From Bacteroidota bacterium (GTDB lineage: Bacteria > Bacteroidota > Bacteroidia > Flavobacteriales > Flavobacteriaceae): DNA of 64,000 nt. The translations under genes and the position numbers were made by a program. The notes beneath the pieces were generated by a model. It did not search any database and was not told the DNA's origin. It saw nothing but the letters and a program-made list of their open reading frames with translations. Of this stretch, positions 9,843-19,007 are shown one piece after another; position 1 is the stretch's first letter, and each line of letters starts with the position of its first letter. Location of the stretch: the NCBI GenBank assembly GCA_023434025.1, contig JAEYTL010000054.1:62001-126000 (forward strand), in the 5' to 3' direction.

Positions 9843-9890
9843 GAAGTGGTTTAAACTTTTTTGATTAAAGCAAAAAGTTTAAACCACTTC
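9843..9890. terminator. Long perfect hairpin after csaA
   Basis: 19-base perfect inverted repeat (9843-9861 and 9872-9890, arms beginning GAAGTGGTTTAAAC) with a 10-base loop. It starts 10 bases after the csaA stop. The right arm is not followed by a T-run, so termination may need the A/T-rich arm itself; a processing or stability hairpin is possible. Confidence 0.6.
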
Positions 9891-9910
9891 AATTCCTTAA
9901 TCCGGAAAAA

Positions 9911-9940
9911 AAATCCCGGAAGATTTATTCCGGGATTTTT
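9911..9940. terminator. Bidirectional terminator between csaA and the PUR-domain gene
   Basis: AAATCCCGGA (9911-9920) / TCCGGGATTT (9929-9938) with A-run on the left and T-run on the right. It lies just past the stop of the minus-strand gene at 9952 and can terminate both convergent transcripts. Confidence 0.82.
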
Positions 9941-9951
9941 GTGAGGAGATT

Positions 9952-10329
9952 TTAAATATCATCAAAATCAATATCGGTAAAGCTTCCTTTGGGAGAGCTT
10001 TCACTTTCAACTGCTTCTGTTGAGTATTCTTTTTTAAAGTCTTTCTGATGTCTTTCAGAGATAACTTCTTCACCTTTGTGGTCTAAAACATACGAAGTCA
10101 TATCGTCTAAAATTTCTTTAAAGGCTACAAAATCTTCTTTGTATAAATAAATCTTGTGCTTTTTAAAGTGAAAAGAACCATCTTCTTCCGTAAATTTTTT
10201 ACTTTCGGTAATGGTGATGTAATAGTCGTCTGCTTTAGTAGCTCTGACATCAAAGAAGTAAGTTCTTCTTCCGGCTCTCAAAACTTTAGAAAAAATTTCA
10301 TCTTTTTCTAACATTTCATTTTCTCTCAT
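9952..10329 (-). CDS. PUR-alpha-like nucleic-acid binding protein (DUF3276)
   Basis: A 125-residue protein of the Bacteroidetes DUF3276/PUR family. The repeat has the typical FSKVLRAGRRTYFFDVRATK beta-strand start, the YYITITESKK strand and the KIYLYKEDFVAFKEIL strand-helix end. PUR domains bind single-stranded DNA or RNA, which suggests a role in transcription or RNA metabolism; the precise function is not established. The C-terminal ~25 residues are acidic and probably disordered. Single gene ending at the shared terminator. Confidence 0.88.
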   Translation of the reverse strand: MRENEMLEKDEIFSKVLRAGRRTYFFDVRATKADDYYITITESKKFTEEDGSFHFKKHKIYLYKEDFVAFKEILDDMTSYVLDHKGEEVISERHQKDFKKEYSTEAVESESSPKGSFTDIDFDDI

Positions 10330-10397
10330 AATCTTTCGCTCTAATTTAGTGTTGTAAGTGAACCAAAAATCTAAAAAATAATTGAATTATCAAAAAA

Positions 10398-12158
10398 TTA
10401 CGACAATTCTTTTTCGGAAAGTTGTTTCAGATACAGTTCTTTGTAATAGCCTTCCTGATTTAGTAATTGGAAATGAGTGCCTTGTTGTATGATTTCACCC
10501 TCTTCTAAAATGATGATTTTATCGGCATTTTTGGCAGATGAAACCCGGTGGCTGACAATCAAAGTAGTTTTATTTTTACAAATTTCGAATAAATTATTTA
10601 AAATCTGTTCTTCTGTTTCGGTATCAACAGCCGATAAACAATCGTCAAAAAGCAAAATCTCCGGATCTTTAATGATGGCCCTGGCAATGGAAACCCGCTG
10701 TTTTTGTCCTCCGGATAGCGTAATACCTCTTTCGCCCAAGACGGTGTCGTACTGGTTTTTAAAATGTATGATATTGTTGTGTACAACGGCTTGTTTGGCG
10801 GCCATCATCACCTCTTCATCGGTGGCATCTTCCTTCCCGAATTTAATGTTGTTTTTAATGCTGTCTGAAAAAAGAAAAGCATCCTGCGGTACAATGCCGA
10901 TGCTGTTTCGTAAATCATGCAGGTTTAAATCAGACAGTTTTTTACCATCCATAGTAATCTGCCCGTTTTCCACATCATATAACCTGCAAATCAAGGAGAG
11001 GATTGTTGATTTACCGGATCCTGTTTTTCCTAAAATGGCAAGGGTTTCACCTTTTTTAACTTCAAATGAGATGTTATTTAAAGCCCGGATATTGGTGTCT
11101 TTATAAGTGAAACTCACGTTTTGAAAAGCAATAGAGCCTTGAATGATATCGTTTTCAGGATTATGGTTTTTGATTTCCGGTTCAATTTTTAAAAATTCGT
11201 TGATTCGTTTTTGAGATGCTTCAGCTTCCTGTACGAGAGAAGAAACCCATCCGATGGAAGCAACAGGCCAGGTAAGCATGTTCACATATAAAATAAATTC
11301 AGCTATGGTACCGATATTTTCAATTGTCCCGTCCAGATACATCATCCCTCCAAAATAGATGACAACCAAGTTGCTTAAGCCGATGAGTAAGATCATTAAA
11401 GGGCCGAAGAGCGAATTTACATAGGCTAAGCTCATGTTTTTATTTCGGCTATCCTGGGCCAGGCTGTTGAATTCTTTTTGGTTTTGTCCTTCCAGTGCAT
11501 AGGCTTTAATCACCCTGATACCGGAAAATATTTCCTGTGAAAAACTGGAAAGTGCCGATAAATTTTCCTGATAAATGCGGCTTCGGCCATTAATCTCAAC
11601 ACTTAACCTGAATATAAAATAGGAGAGGAGCGGTAGCGGAATAATGGTGTATAGGGTCAGTTTTGGGGAAACATTATACATATAAATGATAACAATGGCA
11701 AAACGAATGAAGGTATTGATGGTATACATTACGGCGGGCCCCACATACATGCGTACTTTGCCGACATCTTCCGAAATACGGTTCATCAGATCACCGGTAC
11801 GGTTTCCTTTGTAAAAACTTTGCGACAAGCGTTCGTATTGTTGAAAAACCTCATTTTTTAAATCAAATTCTACATGACGCGACATGACAATCAGGGTTTG
11901 ACGCATCAAAAAAGTTAAAAATCCGGCAATTATTGTTGCCCCGATGATTAATGCCAAGCTGAGAAGCAGCTCTTTTTTAATGATACTTGTATCGCTGACC
12001 GGGCTTTTAAGGTAGGCATCGATGATATTCATCGACTTACTCACCAGTTTAGGGATAAACAATGAGAATATTTGTGCCACAATAGTAATGACAATACCCA
12101 ATAAAAAGCGGTATTTATATTTGATGAAATATTTATTTAAATATTGTAGTTCTTTCAT
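10398..12158 (-). CDS. ABC exporter, fused permease and ATPase (MsbA-like)
   Basis: Homodimeric ABC half-transporter of 586 residues. The N-terminal half has about six membrane helices (clear ones near residues 17-36, 69-85, 140-160 and 250-270). The C-terminal ATPase has Walker A GKTGSGKST, signature LSGGQKQRVSIARAI, Walker B ILLFDD and the H-loop SHR. The group includes lipid A flippase MsbA and multidrug exporters; the substrate cannot be read from sequence. Cotranscription with the downstream PUR gene (68 bases apart) is possible but unproven. Confidence 0.9.
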   Translation of the reverse strand: MKELQYLNKYFIKYKYRFLLGIVITIVAQIFSLFIPKLVSKSMNIIDAYLKSPVSDTSIIKKELLLSLALIIGATIIAGFLTFLMRQTLIVMSRHVEFDLKNEVFQQYERLSQSFYKGNRTGDLMNRISEDVGKVRMYVGPAVMYTINTFIRFAIVIIYMYNVSPKLTLYTIIPLPLLSYFIFRLSVEINGRSRIYQENLSALSSFSQEIFSGIRVIKAYALEGQNQKEFNSLAQDSRNKNMSLAYVNSLFGPLMILLIGLSNLVVIYFGGMMYLDGTIENIGTIAEFILYVNMLTWPVASIGWVSSLVQEAEASQKRINEFLKIEPEIKNHNPENDIIQGSIAFQNVSFTYKDTNIRALNNISFEVKKGETLAILGKTGSGKSTILSLICRLYDVENGQITMDGKKLSDLNLHDLRNSIGIVPQDAFLFSDSIKNNIKFGKEDATDEEVMMAAKQAVVHNNIIHFKNQYDTVLGERGITLSGGQKQRVSIARAIIKDPEILLFDDCLSAVDTETEEQILNNLFEICKNKTTLIVSHRVSSAKNADKIIILEEGEIIQQGTHFQLLNQEGYYKELYLKQLSEKELS

Positions 12159-12280
12159 GGTATGAAGGGCAAAGAAGTGACTATAAGCTGAAAAATGTTA
12201 AAAAAATAAGAATTGTAATATTTTATATAAATCGATTATCGGGGTTTGTTATTAACATATTGCCAAAATTATTAAATTAT

Positions 12281-12312
12281 ATTGCATTCTTTTGATTTTA
12301 GTTCTACTTTTG
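12281..12312 (+). promoter_or_regulatory. Bacteroidetes-type promoter for the leucine dehydrogenase gene
   Basis: TTG at 12282-12284 and TACTTTTG at 12305-12312 with 20 bases between, matching -33 TTTG / -7 TAnnTTTG apart from the shortened -33 box. It lies about 50 bases before the ATG. Confidence 0.6.
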
Positions 12313-12363
12313 TTATGTCTTTTTGACGAAGTCATAATTTTTACTTAAATAAAATATTCAACT

Positions 12364-13467
12364 ATGATAGCAGAAGTAACAACTCCTAAAGAACTTCAAA
12401 AAATGGATCCTGTTTTTGGCCAGGTATCCTTTGATAATCATGAACAAATTGTTTTTTGTAATGACAAAGATACTGGTTTAAAAGCAATAATCGGAATTCA
12501 TAACACAGTTTTAGGACCGGCATTGGGTGGAACCAGAATGTGGAACTATACCAATGAGTGGGAAGCTTTAAACGATGTTTTGCGTTTATCACGCGGAATG
12601 ACTTTTAAATCTGCTATTACAGGTTTAAACCTTGGTGGCGGAAAAGCAGTAATCATTGGTGATGCTAAAACACAGAAAACACCTGAATTGATGCGAAAAT
12701 TCGGCGAATTTGTTCATTCGTTAAGCGGAAAATATATCACAGCTGAAGATGTGGGAATGAAGACCGAAGATATGGACACTGTTAGGGATGTAACGCCTTA
12801 TGTGACCGGTATTTCTGAAGCCAGAGGTGGTTCAGGAAACCCTTCGCCTGTTACTGCTTTTGGTGTTTATATGGGGATGAAAGCTGCGGCAAAATATAAA
12901 TTCGGTTCAGATTCATTGGCCGGAAAAAAAGTATTGGTACAGGGAATCGGGCATGTTGGCGAAACGTTGGTGGACTATTTAACCAAAGAGGGAGCTCTGG
13001 TCACCATTGCCGATATTAATGAAAAAAGATTGAATGAAGTTGGAGCTCAGTATGGGGCCAAAGTATTTTCGGGTACCGATTTATACAGTGCCGAAGTTGA
13101 TATTTATGCTCCGTGTGCCTTAGGTGCTACCATTAATGACGATACGGTTTATAAACTGAATGCTGCCGTTGTGGCCGGTGCGGCCAACAATCAGTTGGCG
13201 AATGAAAATATTCACGGTAAAATTCTTCAGGAAAGAGGAATCCTGTATGCCCCAGATTTCCTGATTAATGCCGGAGGAATTATCAATGTGTATGCCGAGA
13301 TTGAACATTATGATAAAGCAGAAGCGATGCGAAGAACCGAAAATATCTATAACACGACACTGGAGATTTTTGATTATGCTGTGAAAAACAATATCACAAC
13401 GCATCAGGCAGCTTTAACGATTGCTCAAAACAGAATAGATCAACGTAAAAAAGAAACCGGGAAATAA
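12364..13467 (+). CDS. Leucine dehydrogenase (Glu/Leu/Phe/Val dehydrogenase)
   Basis: NAD-dependent oxidative deaminase of branched-chain amino acids (leucine to 4-methyl-2-oxopentanoate plus ammonia). Catalytic lysines are visible at K82 (TFKSAITG) and K94 (GGGKAVIIG). The NAD-binding Rossmann motif GIGHVGETLVDYL follows. Length 367 residues and a motif set closer to leucine than glutamate dehydrogenase. It is followed by nusB on the same strand, an order common in flavobacteria. Confidence 0.93.
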   Translation: MIAEVTTPKELQKMDPVFGQVSFDNHEQIVFCNDKDTGLKAIIGIHNTVLGPALGGTRMWNYTNEWEALNDVLRLSRGMTFKSAITGLNLGGGKAVIIGDAKTQKTPELMRKFGEFVHSLSGKYITAEDVGMKTEDMDTVRDVTPYVTGISEARGGSGNPSPVTAFGVYMGMKAAAKYKFGSDSLAGKKVLVQGIGHVGETLVDYLTKEGALVTIADINEKRLNEVGAQYGAKVFSGTDLYSAEVDIYAPCALGATINDDTVYKLNAAVVAGAANNQLANENIHGKILQERGILYAPDFLINAGGIINVYAEIEHYDKAEAMRRTENIYNTTLEIFDYAVKNNITTHQAALTIAQNRIDQRKKETGK

Positions 13468-13541
13468 TTTTTTCCGATAAATAATACTATTTTTGTGGCG
13501 TCCTTTGGGGCGTCACTAATTTTTTAAAAAGTTCTTACAGC

Positions 13542-14486
13542 GTGTTAAACAGAAGACATATTCGGGTAAAAGTATTGCAAACCATCTATGCAATGCATCA
13601 AAGCGGTTCTGATCAGTTGGATAAAGAAGAAAAGTTTTTGTTTTCCAGCATCGAAAGTATTCAGGATTTATATTTGATTGTGGTTTCTGCCTTAATAGAA
13701 ATCAGAAAAAAGGAAGAAGACTTTTTAGAGAAAGCGGCCAAGAAACATCTGGCTACCGAAAAAGACTTGAAGCCAAACAAAAAGTTTATTGCCAACCGGA
13801 TTTTAATTTCTTTAGAAGAAAACAGTTCCTTATCCATTGCCTTGGAGAAAAGAAAAATCAATAACTGGCATCAGAATGACGATTTGATTTTGATTCTGTT
13901 GGAAAGCATCAAAAAAAGTCCGCTATATGAAAATTATATGGCTGATAAAACAGATTCATTTGAATGCGATAAAAAATTTGTCTTGGATATGTTTACTGAC
14001 CTGGTGGCTTCCAATGACAAGTTGTACGATTACCTGGAGGATTACCGTCTTACCTGGGTAGATGACATTCCATTGGTTAATACGATGATTTTAAAACAGT
14101 TAAAGCAGGTTGAAGCCGATGATGAAAAATCCATCGCCGTCTTACCGCTTTACAAGGATACCGAAGACAGAGATTTTGCAAGGGATTTATTCCGCAAAAC
14201 AGTACTGAATGAAAATGAACTGGCCAAGGAATATATTGACCGTACGCCCAATTGGGATCCGGACCGCATCTCTGAAGTAGATACCATTATGCTGAAAATG
14301 GCCATCTGTGAGTTTTTGCGCTTTCCCTCTATTCCGGTTAAAGTAACCATTAATGAATACCTGGAGATAGCCAAAGAGTACGCTACCCCAAAAAGCAGTA
14401 TTTTTATAAACGGAGTCTTGGATAATTTAGTAAAAGACTTTCAGAAAACGGATAAAATAAAAAAAACCGGCAGAGGTTTAATGTAA
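13542..14486 (+). CDS. nusB: Transcription antitermination factor NusB
   Basis: RNA-binding factor that joins NusE/S10 at boxA in rRNA operons. It opens with the family start RRHIRVKVLQTIYAMHQSG and its C-terminal half carries the NusB helical core (EYIDRTPNWDPDRISEVDTI, FPSIPVKVTINEYLEIAKEY, SIFINGVLDNL). At 314 residues it is more than twice the E. coli length, through an inserted middle helical segment; this long form is usual in Bacteroidota. The start is GTG at 13542. Followed by the DUF1573 lipoprotein gene after 17 bases and yajC, probably one operon. Confidence 0.95.
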   Translation: MLNRRHIRVKVLQTIYAMHQSGSDQLDKEEKFLFSSIESIQDLYLIVVSALIEIRKKEEDFLEKAAKKHLATEKDLKPNKKFIANRILISLEENSSLSIALEKRKINNWHQNDDLILILLESIKKSPLYENYMADKTDSFECDKKFVLDMFTDLVASNDKLYDYLEDYRLTWVDDIPLVNTMILKQLKQVEADDEKSIAVLPLYKDTEDRDFARDLFRKTVLNENELAKEYIDRTPNWDPDRISEVDTIMLKMAICEFLRFPSIPVKVTINEYLEIAKEYATPKSSIFINGVLDNLVKDFQKTDKIKKTGRGLM

Positions 14487-14503
14487 TTTTAAATCAACTA
14501 ACT

Positions 14504-15058
14504 ATGAGAAAATCAATTTTAGCCCTATTTGTTTTTGCATCATTATTTTCCTGTAAAAAGGAAGATGCTCTTTCTAAGATCGATCCGAACAGTAAAGATA
14601 TTCCAATTAATGAGTATGTTGGAAATCCGCAACCTCAGGAAGAACCGATTAAGAAAAATATGAACCCGGAAGCTAATCAGGTTACTACGCCACCGGCTGA
14701 CGGAAAATATCCGGCTATGACCTTTAACAAAAAGGAACATGATTTTGGGGTGATTAATGAAGGAGATAAAGTAGAAACGACCTTTGTATTTACCAATACC
14801 GGTGAAGCCGATCTGATTATAACCAATGCTTCAGGATCATGCGGATGTACTGTACCGGAGTATCCGAAAGAACCGATAAAACCGGGAAAAACAGGAAAGA
14901 TGAAAGTCTCTTTTGATAGCAACGGAAAACCCGGTATGCAGCAAAAATCGGTTAATATTACAGCCAATACAGCTTCGGGCAGGGATGTATTAACCATAAA
15001 AGCCAACGTAACAGCAAAAGCAAAACCGGCAGAAAATTCTGCCATAACTACTCAATAA
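14504..15058 (+). CDS. DUF1573 domain lipoprotein
   Basis: Exported lipoprotein: signal peptide with lipid Cys at LFSC (residue 17). A linker rich in Pro/Glu leads to a single Ig-like DUF1573 domain (about residues 70-170) with the hallmark NKKEHDFGVINEGDKVETTF and GSCGCTVPEYPKEPI. DUF1573 domains are related to ASPM/SPD-2/Hydin folds; no activity is known. Located between nusB (17 bases upstream) and yajC (1 base downstream), a conserved flavobacterial order. Confidence 0.9.
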   Translation: MRKSILALFVFASLFSCKKEDALSKIDPNSKDIPINEYVGNPQPQEEPIKKNMNPEANQVTTPPADGKYPAMTFNKKEHDFGVINEGDKVETTFVFTNTGEADLIITNASGSCGCTVPEYPKEPIKPGKTGKMKVSFDSNGKPGMQQKSVNITANTASGRDVLTIKANVTAKAKPAENSAITTQ

Positions 15059-15059
15059 T

Positions 15060-15335
15060 ATGGAAAATATTCAGTCATTACTACCGTTTTTATTAATGTT
15101 TGTGGTCATTTATTTTTTTATGATCAGACCACAACAAAAACGTGCCAAACAGGAAAAAGAATTTGAAAGCAATTTAAAAGTCGGTGATAGAATTATCACC
15201 AAAAGCGGTATTCACGGCAAAGTAGCCGAATTATCTGAAGGTACTGTTGTAATTGAAACAATGGCCGGTAAGATTAAAATGGAACGCTCTGCTATTTCGA
15301 TGGAATTGAGTGCCAAGCTTAACGAAAAGAAATAA
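15060..15335 (+). CDS. yajC: Sec translocon accessory protein YajC
   Basis: Single-span inner-membrane protein that joins SecDF at the Sec translocon. One membrane helix at residues 7-24 is followed by the hallmark MIRPQQKRAKQEKEFE. The cytoplasmic domain has the KVGDRIITKSGIHGKV core. 91 residues, normal length. Its stop is immediately next to the stop of the convergent DUF1801 gene (no spacer). Confidence 0.97.
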   Translation: MENIQSLLPFLLMFVVIYFFMIRPQQKRAKQEKEFESNLKVGDRIITKSGIHGKVAELSEGTVVIETMAGKIKMERSAISMELSAKLNEKK

Positions 15336-15914
15336 CTATTTTCGATATTTATCATTTAAACCGATGTTTGCCAAAAGCATCGGTTTTATTTTTTCAAAAC
15401 GGTCGTTTTTGGTTTTTTCCTGTTTGGCCGAATCAATATATTCAATAAACTCCTTTTGTTTATAAGGTGCAAATGCCCTGAACTTTTCTGCTAATTCGAT
15501 GCTTTCATTCAGTTTTAACAGAAAAAAAGGCGAAGGCAGGACTTCTTTTTTTTCAGGTTTTATGGAAAGACCGTTTTTTTCATTTTCAATAGCTTGCCTT
15601 ATATACCGAAGAACCAGTTTTTCGTTGACTTGTTCCTTTGATGTAAACCGCCATTGCCGCAGTCCTTTGGTAACACCTTCTCCGGCATTCACCAGCACCT
15701 TTTTTTCATCCGGTAGAAAAACACCATTAAAAAACCAGATGGTAAAATAATTCTTAAATCCACTAATTCCGATCACATTACGATTATTATGGGTATAAAC
15801 GATACCACCCCATTTAGTAGTTTCTGTTAAATCGGTTTTTACAATAATTGATTTGAGTAGTTCTAGTTCTTCTACCCATTTTTCGTTTTTATTCCAGTTT
15901 TTTTTGTCTTCCAT
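15336..15914 (-). CDS. DUF1801 / YdeI-type (OmdA) family protein
   Basis: Cytoplasmic protein of about 192 residues with an N-terminal DUF1801 fold (ETTKWGGIVYTHNNRNVIGI, then FTIWFFNGVFL) and a C-terminal helical YdeI/OmdA-like part (FRAFAPYKQKEFIEYIDSAK). I chose ATG at 15914 because the longer frame would begin with TTG at 15938 and adds only eight unconserved residues. Function not known; relatives have been linked to bacteriocin protection, with weak support. Confidence 0.8.
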   Translation of the reverse strand: MEDKKNWNKNEKWVEELELLKSIIVKTDLTETTKWGGIVYTHNNRNVIGISGFKNYFTIWFFNGVFLPDEKKVLVNAGEGVTKGLRQWRFTSKEQVNEKLVLRYIRQAIENEKNGLSIKPEKKEVLPSPFFLLKLNESIELAEKFRAFAPYKQKEFIEYIDSAKQEKTKNDRFEKIKPMLLANIGLNDKYRK

Positions 15915-15988
15915 AATTTTGAAAGGCCACTGATTCAAACCATTTCAGAGGATATAATCTGCGAATCAGTGGCAAAAAAGAGTAAATA

Positions 15989-17230
15989 CTATTTTTTATC
16001 TGCGGTTAACTCGGCTATTTTTACAATAACCTCTACCGCTTTCTGCATACTTTCTACCGGCACATATTCATATTTTCCGTGAAAATTGTGTCCGCCTGCA
16101 AAAATATTCGGGCAGGGCAGCCCTTTATACGAAAGCTGGCAGCCATCCGTTCCACCCCGAATCGGTTTGATAATCGGTTTGATGTCTAAGTTTTTCATTG
16201 CTTTTTCCGCAATTTTTACAATATGAAAAACAGGCTCAACCTTTTCTTTCATGTTATAATACTGATCTTTGATCTCGATTACTGCAATTTCATCTCCAAA
16301 TTGTTTTTTGAATTTTTTATTGAATTTTGCCGTCAGATCATGCAAAAATGCTTTTCGTTTTTTAAATAATTTTTTATCATGATCGCGAATAATCAAAGAA
16401 ACAGTACTTTCTTCAATACTTCCGGTGACTCCGGTTACATGAAAGAATCCTTCATAGCCTTTTGTTTTTTCAGGGACTTCCTTTTTAGGCAGTTTTGAAA
16501 TGAACTTGGAAGCCAGTAACATCGAGTTAATCATTTTTCCTTTGGCATAACCGGGGTGAACACTTTTTCCTTTAAAGGTAATTTTTGCTCCGGCAGCATT
16601 AAAGTTCTCATATTCCAATTCGCCTATCTGACTGCCGTCCATTGTATAAGCCCAATCTGCTCCAAATTTTTCAACATCAAAGTGATGGGCACCGCGACCA
16701 ATTTCTTCGTCAGGCGTAAAACCAACCCTGATTTTACCGTGTTTGATTTCCGGGTGTTGAATCAGGTATTCCATTGCAGTGACAATTTCTGTAATTCCGG
16801 CTTTGTCGTCGGCTCCCAAAAGAGTTGTTCCGTCGGTTGTAATAAGGGTTTGTCCCTTGTATTGTAACAGATCATTAAAATAAGAAGGAGACAGCACAAT
16901 GTTTTGTTCGGCATTCAATACAATATCTTTACCGTCATAATTCTCGATAATTTGTGGTTTTACGTTGGCACCGGTAAAATCAGGTGTCGTATCATAATGT
17001 GAGATAAAACCGATTACAGGCACTTCGTGTTCCACATTAGCGGGTAAAGTAGCCATGATATAGCCTTTTCTGTCCATCGTCACGTCTTCCATACCGATGG
17101 CTTTAAGCTCTTTGACCAAATTTCGGGCTAATACCAGTTGTTTTTTTGAACTGGGTGTGGTTTCAGAATTGGGATCAGATTCGGTGTCAATTGTTACATA
17201 GCTGATGAACCGGTCGATAATATGTTGCAT
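15989..17230 (-). CDS. pepT: Peptidase T (tripeptide aminopeptidase)
   Basis: Cytoplasmic M20-family dizinc aminopeptidase releasing the N-terminal residue of tripeptides. Zinc and catalytic residues are visible in order: [10 protein letters not shown] (His, Asp), GADDKAGI (bridging Asp), [12 protein letters not shown] (Glu pair), [13 protein letters not shown] (Asp) and the final His in [30 protein letters not shown] is the family dimerisation/substrate loop. 413 residues, standard. Single gene. Confidence 0.97.
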   Translation of the reverse strand: MQHIIDRFISYVTIDTESDPNSETTPSSKKQLVLARNLVKELKAIGMEDVTMDRKGYIMATLPANVEHEVPVIGFISHYDTTPDFTGANVKPQIIENYDGKDIVLNAEQNIVLSPSYFNDLLQYKGQTLITTDGTTLLGADDKAGITEIVTAMEYLIQHPEIKHGKIRVGFTPDEEIGRGAHHFDVEKFGADWAYTMDGSQIGELEYENFNAAGAKITFKGKSVHPGYAKGKMINSMLLASKFISKLPKKEVPEKTKGYEGFFHVTGVTGSIEESTVSLIIRDHDKKLFKKRKAFLHDLTAKFNKKFKKQFGDEIAVIEIKDQYYNMKEKVEPVFHIVKIAEKAMKNLDIKPIIKPIRGGTDGCQLSYKGLPCPNIFAGGHNFHGKYEYVPVESMQKAVEVIVKIAELTADKK

Positions 17231-17337
17231 AAAACGAATATTTGGTTAAAGTTAATTAAATGTAAATTAATTTTTAACAAAGATACGGATTGACAGGATT
17301 CGGCAATGTTAAGTTTTACAGAAGGAATAGGATTGCT

Positions 17338-17895
17338 CTAGCTTTTTAACGGAATTAAAATTCCGACCGCAAATGCACCCGCATATTGTTTGATACTGGA
17401 ATGGTTATAGTAGGTAAATTCAATATCAATATTGTTTTTCCTGCCCAGGGCTACGCCAATTGAAAAGGGAATATGCAGAATTATACCCTCTTTTTCAATA
17501 TTTCTTAAAGGTGTATATACTTCAAAAGAACCAAGAGAAGCTCCAATACCAATTTCAAAATAAGGTGCAAAATAAGGTATTGGTGCTTTTAAACGGGTTT
17601 TACCACCAATTAAAAAAGCATTGGTTACTGATTTGTAAACCGGATCGTTAGGTGCGGTTTTTTCTGATTCGGCTTTGGCAAAAATTATACCGGCATATGG
17701 TCTGAGCTCAAACCAGGAATACACTTTTAGAACATACTCTCCCTGCAAATAAAATCCATCGCCATACATACTAATATTTTCATCTACCTGTGTGTATCCT
17801 AAGCCAATGGAAGCTTCGATTGATTTTTGTTGAAAAAATTGTGCCTTTAGCTGGCTTACAGTAAGCAACAGAAAGAGAAGTAATGTGTTTTTCAT
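17338..17895 (-). CDS. Outer-membrane beta-barrel-like protein of unknown function
   Basis: Signal peptide (residues 1-18, cleavage after LKAQ) then about 165 residues of alternating amphipathic strands rich in Tyr, Phe and Gly (GLGYTQVDENISMYGDGFYL, YFEIGIGASLG, IDIEFTYYNHS). The size suits an 8-stranded barrel of the OmpA/OmpX kind. No family motif recognised. It is probably monocistronic. Confidence 0.6.
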   Translation of the reverse strand: MKNTLLLFLLLTVSQLKAQFFQQKSIEASIGLGYTQVDENISMYGDGFYLQGEYVLKVYSWFELRPYAGIIFAKAESEKTAPNDPVYKSVTNAFLIGGKTRLKAPIPYFAPYFEIGIGASLGSFEVYTPLRNIEKEGIILHIPFSIGVALGRKNNIDIEFTYYNHSSIKQYAGAFAVGILIPLKS

Positions 17896-18082
17896 GTTTG
17901 TTTTCTTGTCAGGTTTTTGAGGAATAAAAACCTGATTTATTTTTTTTGCGAAGATAAAAATTCCGGTGTAAAAAAAGAAGTTTTCAGGTTTATGTCTAAT
18001 TCAGCAGTATGGTAGTTGATTTATAATGATTTAGTGCTTAAAAGCCAGGAGTAATCATTTCAGTATTTCAGGAAATAAAATA

Positions 18083-18114
18083 GAAAATCCTGCTACTTGG
18101 GGATTTTCGCAGGA
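18083..18114 (-). terminator. Hairpin after the 18171 gene with two mutually exclusive pairings
   Basis: Read on the minus strand, TCCTGC (18114-18109) pairs with GCAGGA (18093-18088) and is followed by TTTTC TATTTTATTT, a terminator for the 18171-18785 gene. GAAAATCC (18083-18090) can instead pair with GGATTTTC (18101-18108). Confidence 0.5.
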
Positions 18115-18170
18115 CTTTCATCAACCAAACTTAACCAAATTTTAATCTAACTAACCAAACTCAATTTTAT

Positions 18171-18785
18171 TTACTTTTTTTCTTCAATCAACGCCCGGGT
18201 TCCATCTGCTTTGTAGTAGTAGTAACTGTTGTCGTTGTAAGTATAACCACTGTTATAGCCGGATGAACTTCCGTAGTAGGTTGTGGTAAAACCGTAGTTT
18301 CCTCTGGTGTTATTTACCTGACCTATGGTGCGGGTAATCATTCCTCTGTTGTTATATACAATTTGCATGCCACCAATTTGTGAAAGTGCAAAGCGGTTGT
18401 ATCGCATATAGACAGTTCCGATACGGCTCACGCGGTTTCTACTGTCGTAGTTGATAAAAGTGTTGCCTACCCGGCGTACCCTACCAAAACTGTCGTGCTC
18501 AATGCGAACACCATAATTTACAGCTACTGCAGTGGTCACACGGGTGCCTCCTCTGCGGTAGAAGATACCTCCCTGACTGTCTTGCGGACGGGTGTTGAAA
18601 TCGAAATCACCGTTTAAGAATACATAGAATTCGATGCCTCGCTCCATGAATACAATGGGTTCTGCGTCCATGTAATTTGCATAAGCAACATTTCTTTCAA
18701 AATCAGAAAAAGTGTTTTTTTCTGTTGCCAAAGCCAAACTTGCAACCAGTAAGTTAGCGGCTACTAAGAGGGTAATTTTTTTCAT
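18171..18785 (-). CDS. Exported protein of unknown function with YD-like short repeats
   Basis: Signal peptide (cleavage after ASLALA, about residue 20), then a 180-residue secreted domain. The middle has repeated strands of the form R(I/V)GNTFINYDSRNRVSRIG / GTVYMRYNRFALSQIGG / GMQIVYNNRGMITRTIG, each about 20 residues. The C-terminus is rich in Tyr, Ser, Gly and Asn and ends ADGTRALIEEKK. Such proteins are common in Flavobacteriaceae, but no function is assigned. Confidence 0.65.
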   Translation of the reverse strand: MKKITLLVAANLLVASLALATEKNTFSDFERNVAYANYMDAEPIVFMERGIEFYVFLNGDFDFNTRPQDSQGGIFYRRGGTRVTTAVAVNYGVRIEHDSFGRVRRVGNTFINYDSRNRVSRIGTVYMRYNRFALSQIGGMQIVYNNRGMITRTIGQVNNTRGNYGFTTTYYGSSSGYNSGYTYNDNSYYYYKADGTRALIEEKK

Positions 18786-19007
18786 GACACATTCGATTTA
18801 AACTTTTTAATCTGAACTCGTTTCAGATTCTTACTAAGCTATTTTCAATTGCTGTGCCAAAAATGAAATTTATGTTGTGAATGAGTTGTTAATGATTTTT
18901 AAGTGGTTGATATATAGTGGTTAGTGTTTGTGTTGTAGACGTGAATGGTGACCGATAAAGGAAGAACACAGATTAAAAAACAGGAGAATTAACCAATAAG
19001 AAATAAC

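Noticed and set aside
9843..9940. Pair of hairpins after csaA as a riboswitch
   Set aside because: They lie past the stop codon and match terminators; no upstream gene control is needed.
10477..11106. 209-codon plus-strand frame opposite the ABC exporter
   Set aside because: Lies wholly antisense to the conserved ATPase domain; peptide is Ser/Cys/Met-rich and has no family features.
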